From a virus: a DNA stretch of 20,777 nt. The stretch is taken from the IMG/VR virus record IMGVR_UViG_3300013093_004244, positions 1 to 20,777 of that record. One strand, 5' to 3'. The position numbers and the translations under genes are program-made. Under the pieces are notes generated by a model. That model was not told the origin of the DNA. It made no database searches and saw nothing but the letters and a program-made list of their open reading frames with translations. The number at the start of each line of letters is the position of its first letter. The stretch's first letter is position 1. Positions 12,342 through 18,384 of the stretch are shown here, piece by piece.

Positions 12342-12845
12342 TTACCAGCATTTACTATAATTGATTATTTCACTTTGTCGAGAAACTTCTTTGACAAAAT
12401 AAGCACAGGTAGGATTAAGACCATTGTGCAACGGAGTACATAATAGTTGACCTGGACGCATTTTAGGAAAATACCATTTAACATCTTGGTACACATCAAT
12501 AATATCAATATCTAAAAAATCTGGTCTAAATCCACTCAATGGATTAAAACAAAATGTTTTAAATCCTCGATCGTTAAGGCTAGTTAATGGCAATACTTCC
12601 ATGTCTGGGCCTTCAGGATCTCCTACTACTGCACACCAATCTAATGGCATAGTTAATTCATATTTTCCAATTTTTAATACTACAGCAGGACCTGTAAAAC
12701 TTTCTAAAAATATTAATGGAACAAAAAAATGATCAGGGTTTTGATTATCACTGTTATCTAAAACAGCAAATCTTAAATCCTCATCTATTTCATCTGGTAG
12801 ATCATTTAGTGAGAATGTTTTATTTTCTAATGTTAAAATCTGCAT
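12342..12845 (-). CDS. Conserved T4-like phage protein, unknown function
   Basis: This 167-residue protein is rich in acidic residues and aromatics and is predicted to be mostly beta. Recognisable blocks are KYELTMPLDWCAVVGD around 62-77, LPLTSLNDRGF at 85-95, FNPLSGF at 99-105, and MRPGQLLCTPL near 131-141. The closing AYFVKEVSRQSE segment is near 150-161. The W-x-x-x-V/I-G-D and S-L-N-D-R-G-F blocks recur, as I recall, in hypothetical proteins of T4-like marine phages; no function is known to me. Its ATG shares one base with the uvsW stop (TAATG), so it should be cotranslated with UvsW. The context suggests a role in DNA metabolism or early expression, but nothing in the sequence proves it. 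Confidence 0.65.
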   Translation of the reverse strand: MQILTLENKTFSLNDLPDEIDEDLRFAVLDNSDNQNPDHFFVPLIFLESFTGPAVVLKIGKYELTMPLDWCAVVGDPEGPDMEVLPLTSLNDRGFKTFCFNPLSGFRPDFLDIDIIDVYQDVKWYFPKMRPGQLLCTPLHNGLNPTCAYFVKEVSRQSEIINYSKCW

Positions 12846-14305
12846 TATTGATATTTTACCTTTTCTATATTAAATGGATATTTGGCTTCTTTATAAAACC
12901 TTTTACGTTCTGTTAGATGCCGTTTAGCATACTTAGTTGCAGCAGTTATATCCCATATCTGCACAAAATCTTTATCTTCGGCCTTGCGAATACCGCGACC
13001 AATACTTTGAATAACCCTAACAAAGCTCTTTCCGGGTTCAAGAAGAACTAAGTTAAAGATTCGAGGTATATTAATTCCTACAGCAGCCACGCCATACGTT
13101 GCTACAATAATTTTGTTATCACTAGTTTTGATTTCATCATATTCTTCCTTACGATCCTTGGTTTTTACTTTTCCTGATACAAATACCGCTTCTGGTATTT
13201 GATCTACAATAAACTTACCAGATTCAATTCTACCGACTAATACTAATGTGTTACCACTTTCACTAATTTTTCGTATAACGTTGCTAATGTATGTCATTCT
13301 TGTTTCATCAGTAACAAGATAATTTAATTCTTCTGCATACCCTCCGAATTCTTTCCATTCGCCGGTTTGAACAATTTTTACATGGCAATTACTTAGTACT
13401 CCTGAGTCCTGAAGTGTATGAGCAAATACATGGTTTGTTACTTCGCCTAAACTAGCTTTAATGCTTTGAAATTCATGGTCTGCCTTGGGTATAGTTCCAG
13501 TCAACCCCCATCGAATTGGAGCATTTGCTAAATTGCGTGTTAGAAGATTTTTTAACACATCTGCCTTGGCCATATGAACTTCGTCAACTATAATTGTTTT
13601 TACATTTTCTAATAGTAATTCTAATTTTGCCGAAGCTGCGTCATCCCAATTTTTACTATTTTTGTCTAAAACATTAAGACTTTGCCAAGTACAAATTGTA
13701 TGTGTTCGATCTAAATCTTTTCTATCTCCATAATAAACTCCGACATCTAATCCGCAGTTTATAAAATCTTCTTCTGTTTGTTCCACTAAAGATTTATTAG
13801 GAACAACGGTTATAGTTCGACCATATTTTTCACAAATTTTGCTCAAAGTTGCGGTGGTAATAGTTTTACCAAACCCTGTGGCAATTTCTTGGATACTTTG
13901 TGGATGTTTAAGAAATATGTTAATAACTTCAACTTGATCTTCTCTTAATCTAATAGGTTGACCAGCAAAGCGATGTCCCACAGGCCATGTTTTTTCTCCC
14001 CAAAAATCTTCAGAAATTTCATCAAAATTTAAGTCAATTGGAATTCGTTGATCTTCAAGTTCAATATAGAAATTTTTACTTTCTAAATATTCTAATACGG
14101 CAGGAAGCATACTCAAATAGGTAGTTCCTCCTAAACCAAAAAAACTTACAGTTCCGTCCCAACGACCTAATTTATATGCTGGTCTAAACCGTGCTGTAGG
14201 ATCTTCGTATTTGAATTTTCTGACCAAAGCCTTGCGTGTGTCAAGATCTAAATTTTCTATCTTGACATTAACTTCGTCTTTAATTATGACTTTACAGTGG
14301 TGCAA
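12845..14305 (-). CDS. uvsW: UvsW-type superfamily 2 DNA helicase
   Basis: UvsW is an ATP-dependent helicase that regresses forks, migrates branches and removes R-loops during recombination-dependent replication. The small N-terminal UvsW domain covers about 1-100 (KLGRWDGTVSFF at 45-56 is characteristic). Helicase motifs follow in order: REDQ Q-motif-like at 121-124, Walker A ATGFGKT at 142-148, VVPNKSL at 167-173, DEVH at 241-244 and GLTGT at 267-271. VATYGVAAVGINIP falls at about 401-414 and motif VI QSIGRGIRK at 433-441. Length (486) fits T4 UvsW. The start lies 14 nt inside the preceding HARP-like gene. Every catalytic motif is intact, so it should be active. Confidence 0.93.
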   Translation of the reverse strand: MHHCKVIIKDEVNVKIENLDLDTRKALVRKFKYEDPTARFRPAYKLGRWDGTVSFFGLGGTTYLSMLPAVLEYLESKNFYIELEDQRIPIDLNFDEISEDFWGEKTWPVGHRFAGQPIRLREDQVEVINIFLKHPQSIQEIATGFGKTITTATLSKICEKYGRTITVVPNKSLVEQTEEDFINCGLDVGVYYGDRKDLDRTHTICTWQSLNVLDKNSKNWDDAASAKLELLLENVKTIIVDEVHMAKADVLKNLLTRNLANAPIRWGLTGTIPKADHEFQSIKASLGEVTNHVFAHTLQDSGVLSNCHVKIVQTGEWKEFGGYAEELNYLVTDETRMTYISNVIRKISESGNTLVLVGRIESGKFIVDQIPEAVFVSGKVKTKDRKEEYDEIKTSDNKIIVATYGVAAVGINIPRIFNLVLLEPGKSFVRVIQSIGRGIRKAEDKDFVQIWDITAATKYAKRHLTERKRFYKEAKYPFNIEKVKYQ

Positions 14306-15488
14306 ATCTGAATTCCTTTTGTAATGATTGATTAGTATAAATTATCAAATTTTCATGATTTTCTATAAAATTTTTAATGACACGATGATCGTTTTTTCCA
14401 CCTAAATTAACAATGGAGTTAAATTTTATTTGAGATTTTAATAATGGTTTAGGTAGTTTACCATTAATAAAAGCTACTTGAATATTTTCGTTTATTAAAT
14501 TATTTAAATTTTGATTTTTCACAAAAATATTGAAATTTTTATCGGTTTCTGAGGGTAATCTAAACATCACACTCATTTGCTCATTGCTAATGCCAATGCT
14601 GTTTAAGAAATTTACAGATTTTTGTAAATCTTCTAATTGATTACCATTTGGAATAACAAACAAACATGGACTTAGATATTTTATGATATCAGTTAGTTGA
14701 GAAAAATCCGTTTTTTCTGAATTTATATAAAAATTTTCAGAAGGATCGGTCTTTAAAAATTCTTTAATTACAGGAATAGCATCGCATTGGTCTAACAATC
14801 CAGCTAATACATCATCGTGACTAAAAATTCCATATTTTCTTGCTGTAAAAAATGCTTCCAAAATATTATTGGTCGAAAAATCAGGTATTTTTTCAGAAAT
14901 ATTCTTAAATTTTATAGTTGTGCCGTCTAACGTTAGCATAGGCACAATATTTTCTATATTTTTTATTACTTCCACAATTTGATCAAAGTACATTTTCAAT
15001 TCATTGCTAATTTGAAAATTTTCTGTGTTGGCAAAATCCATTAAAAATCTTAAATTCTTCTCGCTAAGTGAAAAAAACCAAGATTTTTCATCGGGATTCC
15101 AAATAGCCTTATCGAGCTTGTTTTTATTTTGTCTAATTTTTGTTATATATGTTTCATTATAAGGAAATTGTACTTTGACCTCCTTATTAAAAATTCCAGT
15201 TTGAACAATTGACATTATTTTTTGATTAATTGATGTTCTTATTGGAAATTTAAAAAGAGGATTTTCAAAAAAATCACCAACATATAATTTTAATTCGGTG
15301 TTTAAATGATTTTTGTATTTTTTTAAAATCTTCAAGGCTAATGTTGCTTGTTTTTCTGTAAATCCAACATTGCGAGCAATTTGTTCAGAAAAACTAAAGA
15401 TGATTTTTTGATCATAATTGTTAATTGATACTTTTGAATTATATATAGTATATGATAATTTAACAATTAAATTTTCTACAGTAATCAT
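14292..15488 (-). CDS. HARP-like domain protein, candidate UvsW partner
   Basis: I know no named family for this roughly 398-residue protein. Numbering here counts from an alternative GTG at 15503, directly after the uvsY stop. The ATG at 15488 (sixth residue) is preferred only as the commoner start codon; neither has a clear Shine-Dalgarno. Residues 38-67 are helical, with FTEKQATLALKILKKY. Residues 108-156 resemble a HARP (HepA-related) domain: VKVQFPYNETYI, then IWNPDEKSWFFSLSEKNLRFL with the family's W-x(6)-W-x-F spacing. The remainder looks like a worn Rossmann or helicase core without Walker motifs (LFVIPNGN, SIVNLGG and NLIIYT strands). HARP domains in SMARCAL1-type annealing helicases support strand annealing. 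The gene overlaps uvsW by 14 nt, suggesting a split helicase-accessory pair (inference). Confidence 0.6.
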   Translation of the reverse strand: MITVENLIVKLSYTIYNSKVSINNYDQKIIFSFSEQIARNVGFTEKQATLALKILKKYKNHLNTELKLYVGDFFENPLFKFPIRTSINQKIMSIVQTGIFNKEVKVQFPYNETYITKIRQNKNKLDKAIWNPDEKSWFFSLSEKNLRFLMDFANTENFQISNELKMYFDQIVEVIKNIENIVPMLTLDGTTIKFKNISEKIPDFSTNNILEAFFTARKYGIFSHDDVLAGLLDQCDAIPVIKEFLKTDPSENFYINSEKTDFSQLTDIIKYLSPCLFVIPNGNQLEDLQKSVNFLNSIGISNEQMSVMFRLPSETDKNFNIFVKNQNLNNLINENIQVAFINGKLPKPLLKSQIKFNSIVNLGGKNDHRVIKNFIENHENLIIYTNQSLQKEFRFAPL

Positions 15489-15503
15489 AAGGTTATTATA
15501 CAC

Positions 15504-15959
15504 TCAAAGTGTGATATCTTCAAGACCTGCGGCACGTAGTTTAATAATATTACTTAGTTGCCATTGCTTAATGTCTAATGCTTTGATAATACCTAACCAT
15601 TGATTTCGCAGCATAGCAAATTCGTTGATAATTTTTTCCATATCAACAACATCTGCTTCACCTTCGACGTATTTTTCACAATCTCTACTGCTTAACGCAC
15701 GCTGATAGTTTTCCAAATACTTTTTAAAGGCTTTGGATTTTGTACGGCGTAATTCTATATTTAGGTATTCAAGAACAGCTTCGATTTCTTGTAATTGATT
15801 AAATCTATGTTCAACGATGCCGGGCAAGGACGCCGAAGCTTTTTCCACGTTACCGTGAATTTTAACTTCGGTTCGTGCCTTGTCCAGTTCGTTATAGAAA
15901 TAATCTAAACATTGAGGAAGATGTGCTATGTCTTTACTGACCTTAGCATACCAACTCAT
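15504..15959 (-). CDS. uvsY: UvsY-like recombination mediator
   Basis: UvsY helps UvsX displace gp32 and load on single-stranded DNA. This 151-residue protein is all helical, basic in the middle and close to T4 UvsY (137). Supporting segments are LEYLNIELRRTKSKAFKKYL near 63-82, LSSRDCEKYVEGEADVVDM around 89-107, and WLGIIKALDIKQWQLSNIIKL at about 120-140. The D/E-K-Y-x-x-G-E-x-D-V block and the terminal W-x-G-I helix agree with the UvsY pattern. Order uvsX, small gene, uvsY, then uvsW is T4-like. The start codon overlaps the stop of the acidic gene by one base, so it is coupled. Family identity rests on pattern and context; no catalytic residues exist to check. Confidence 0.78.
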   Translation of the reverse strand: MSWYAKVSKDIAHLPQCLDYFYNELDKARTEVKIHGNVEKASASLPGIVEHRFNQLQEIEAVLEYLNIELRRTKSKAFKKYLENYQRALSSRDCEKYVEGEADVVDMEKIINEFAMLRNQWLGIIKALDIKQWQLSNIIKLRAAGLEDITL

Positions 15960-16222
15960 TAGTATTCCTCGTCATCTTCGTCGGAATCCCAATTATTCTC
16001 ATCTTCATCATCATCTTCGTAATCGTCATCTTCCTTGAGAGCAAGATTAATAGCAGCATCCATATGAGGATCGTATCCTGTAACACTACCTAATACAGAT
16101 AAACCTACATCACGCCCTAACAAGAAATCAACATAATGACTAGCAGCGACTTCTCTATTTTTTTCTGGAATATATTCTTTAAATACATCCCACATATCAA
16201 TAATCATATCTTCTTCTATCAT
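15959..16222 (-). CDS. Acidic-tailed mini-protein between uvsX and uvsY
   Basis: This 87-residue protein has two parts. Residues 1-62 form a helical domain with DMWDVFKEYIPEKNREVAA at 9-27, then HYVDFLLGRDVG at 29-40. Residues 63-87 are extraordinarily acidic: 18 of 25 positions are Asp or Glu. Such tails mimic DNA and compete for single-strand-binding or recombinase surfaces, much like the acidic tail of gp32. The gene overlaps uvsX as ATGA and touches uvsY by one base, so all three are probably made in fixed ratio. I recall similar small proteins next to uvsX in T4-like marine phages without known function. A role in tuning the UvsX-UvsY-gp32 exchange is inference from position and charge. 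Confidence 0.65.
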   Translation of the reverse strand: MIEEDMIIDMWDVFKEYIPEKNREVAASHYVDFLLGRDVGLSVLGSVTGYDPHMDAAINLALKEDDDYEDDDEDENNWDSDEDDEEY

Positions 16223-17274
16223 GATTCCTCTTCCGTTTCTGTTTGTGTTGTTAATAGTACAGCATTAGCATCCCACTGTTTCATAATTAACTGTAATTTA
16301 TCTTCAGTCCAGTTTTTGCGGAACTCTGCGATAATTTCGCCAGTATCTTTATCAGTATATGCTAACTTATTTCCTACTTTAGATAATATATTCATTTTTT
16401 CAAACATGTCAACCAATCCTGAGGTCGGGCTCATTCCTGTTGTATAAGGAATTTCTACCTGTACACTTTCAAATGGTTTAGCATACCGAGTTTTCATAAT
16501 TTTACAAGCACTACGAATTCCATGTACTTCGGAAGTTTTGTTTCCATCTGCGTCTGTTTTTAATTTTAACTTACGCATAGCAACTACAATAGAACTTGCA
16601 TAAATGAATCCTTGTCCGCCACTGATTTTGTCATCTGGATCAAACATATCTTGACTAGCGTATGTATGATTAGTACAAACTAATCCAACATTCCAACTAC
16701 CAAACATATTGACACAGTTTCGAACCAATGCTGTTAATGCTTTAGGTTTACGACCCATGTCACCTTTTAAGTCACCTGCTTCAAACTGATTTAAATCAGT
16801 TGGAGTCATTAACATTCCAAGACTATCAATTACAAAAAGAATTTTTGGTCGTTCCTCTTCGGGCATACCTTTGTATTCTTTCATAAACTCACTAATGGTT
16901 TTTGCCACATCGTCGATCATTGCCATGTTTAATTTTAGCAATTTTTCTTCTGATGTATCAACACCAAGAGCGTGTAACCATGCTTCGTCCAACGCATTTT
17001 CACTGTCAATTAATATGACAAAGATACCTTGTTCTTGAGCATTTTTGATAATATTACCTGAGCAAATATAACTTTTACCTGCACCAGATTCTCCAGCAAA
17101 TACCGTAACTTTACCGAGAGGGACTCCTCGAAAGAAGTCCCCACTGATAAGATAGTTAAGTGCATAGTTGCCAGTTGAGATCCAATCTGTTGGATCGTTA
17201 AAACCAATTCCTAGTCCGTCAATCGATTTAGTAATAGATTTACGGAACTTCGAAATATCGAAGGCCTTTCCCAT
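16219..17274 (-). CDS. uvsX: UvsX RecA-like recombinase
   Basis: UvsX forms filaments on single-stranded DNA and drives strand exchange for recombination-dependent replication. The 351-residue length matches the T4 family (about 390) and RecA (about 350). Walker A GESGAGKS is at 61-68, SEN with the catalytic-type glutamate E92 is at 91-93, and Walker B KILFVIDS is at 144-151. KGDMGRKPKALT near 169-180 corresponds to loop L1. An NHTYAS segment is at about 202-207, and KISGGQG near 216-222 marks loop L2. A clear AGGAGA ribosome-binding site lies 13 nt after the gp32 stop. The stop overlaps the next start as ATGA. All ATPase residues are present. Confidence 0.93.
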   Translation of the reverse strand: MGKAFDISKFRKSITKSIDGLGIGFNDPTDWISTGNYALNYLISGDFFRGVPLGKVTVFAGESGAGKSYICSGNIIKNAQEQGIFVILIDSENALDEAWLHALGVDTSEEKLLKLNMAMIDDVAKTISEFMKEYKGMPEEERPKILFVIDSLGMLMTPTDLNQFEAGDLKGDMGRKPKALTALVRNCVNMFGSWNVGLVCTNHTYASQDMFDPDDKISGGQGFIYASSIVVAMRKLKLKTDADGNKTSEVHGIRSACKIMKTRYAKPFESVQVEIPYTTGMSPTSGLVDMFEKMNILSKVGNKLAYTDKDTGEIIAEFRKNWTEDKLQLIMKQWDANAVLLTTQTETEEES

Positions 17275-17287
17275 AATCTATCTCCTA

Positions 17288-18259
17288 TTATTGTGCTTGA
17301 CGTTTACGAATCATTGAGATAATATCAGCAGCACGACTGCTAGCATCATTACCTGTTGATTCAGTTACAGTTACTTTTGTTTTTGTAGTAGCAACTACTT
17401 CTTCATCTGCATCAACATCATCGCTGGCTGTTGATTTTGAAGAAGTTGTAGATCCAGTTGCCTGACCGCTACCACCAAATCCTGCTGGCTTAAAGTATTG
17501 ACCCCAACGATCACCATCATATGCTTCACCTTCTACTGATGCTTCAAACATTTCTTTGATAACTTTGAGTTCAACAGCACCTGGCTTCTTAGGTAAAAAT
17601 TCAGATAAGTTAAATAATCCATATTGCTTAATTGCTGCTTGTTCTTCATCACTTAATGCGCGTTCACGACGTGCCCAGCTTGATGTAGTATAGTCAGCAA
17701 ATCCGCCCTTACTGGTTTTAACAATCTTAAAATCTAGACCACGAACATAATCTGTTGGTAATTCATCGATCTCACTATCCATAAGTGCATTCTTAACAAT
17801 GTTAAAAATTTGTGCGCTCATAATAAAACGACGAATTGGATTTTCAGGAACTCGATCTTCTTGTAGTTTACTGTCAACTACAAAGCCTTGGAATAAGTAC
17901 GAACGTTTCTTCCAATACTTACGACCCATATCTTCTAAACTCTTATCCTTAAACCATGGACGAACTTCTGTTAAGATTGGGCAAGTTTCTCCCCACATTT
18001 CCATACAAGGAACTTGTACAGTTACAGGTTTGCTGTTAGTTTCACCTTTAATTCCAGCAAACGGCAATTTAATCATTGCTCGTTCAATCCAGAAAAAAGT
18101 GTTATTTGGATCAGCATCTGGAAGGAAACGAACTGTTGCAGTTGCACCTTCTGAGATATTCCAATGTGGGAAAATGGCGTTATCACCGCCGTTTGATTGA
18201 TTACTTGTTTGTTGTGCGCTTGCTTGAAGCTTTGCGCGGATTTCTGCTAATGAGGCCAT
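17288..18259 (-). CDS. 32: gp32-like single-stranded DNA-binding protein
   Basis: It coats single-stranded DNA at forks and recombination intermediates and contacts UvsX, UvsY and primase-helicase. The basic N-terminus ASLAEIRAKLQ at 2-12 provides the cooperativity domain. The OB core (about 28-230) includes HWNISEGATATVRFLPD at 32-48 and RKYWKKRSYLFQGFVV at 113-128. The T4 zinc site would use one His and three Cys; here only C85 and C93 remain in the PCMEMWGETCPI region, so zinc binding is doubtful. Residues 262-305 are Ser/Thr rich with an acidic DDVDADEE patch, and a conserved-looking C-terminal helix AADIISMIRKR closes it. A strong AGGAGA site 7 nt before the ATG fits high expression. The gene heads the long leftward operon behind a terminator. 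Confidence 0.92.
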   Translation of the reverse strand: MASLAEIRAKLQASAQQTSNQSNGGDNAIFPHWNISEGATATVRFLPDADPNNTFFWIERAMIKLPFAGIKGETNSKPVTVQVPCMEMWGETCPILTEVRPWFKDKSLEDMGRKYWKKRSYLFQGFVVDSKLQEDRVPENPIRRFIMSAQIFNIVKNALMDSEIDELPTDYVRGLDFKIVKTSKGGFADYTTSSWARRERALSDEEQAAIKQYGLFNLSEFLPKKPGAVELKVIKEMFEASVEGEAYDGDRWGQYFKPAGFGGSGQATGSTTSSKSTASDDVDADEEVVATTKTKVTVTESTGNDASSRAADIISMIRKRQAQ

Positions 18260-18313
18260 AATTGTTCTCCTAATGTTGCCTTTGTTATGCCATTTTCTTA
18301 AAGCCGACTGACT

Positions 18314-18354
18314 AAAAGAAAAAACTGTGCATAGTTTTAACTATACACAGTTTT
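18314..18354 (-). terminator. Strong rho-independent terminator
   Basis: Read leftwards, AAAACTGTGTATAG pairs with CTATGCACAGTTTT around a six-base TTAAAA loop (18321-18354), with one U-G wobble. A T-rich tail runs to 18314. On the plus strand the wobble becomes a C-A mismatch, so the structure favours leftward transcripts. It ends the large unknown gene and insulates gp32. Confidence 0.85.
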
Positions 18355-18384
18355 ATTTAGCAAGTCAATGATTTTTTTAAAAAT
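18355..18384. other. Short spacer before terminator
   Basis: This is an AT-rich gap between the large gene's stop and the terminator. On the minus strand it contains CTAAATA, similar to a late box, but the terminator follows at once, so a promoter here would be futile. No gene fits. Confidence 0.3.

Noticed and set aside
18260-18313. Possible T4 middle promoter (MotA box-like GGCTTTA) before gp32
   Set aside because: Only six of eight bases match the MotA box, and no TATAAT-like -10 lies at the required 11-13 nt. A promoter is expected here but none can be placed.
18355-18361. CTAAATA on the minus strand as a late promoter for gp32
   Set aside because: A strong terminator follows immediately, so transcripts from it would stop before gp32.
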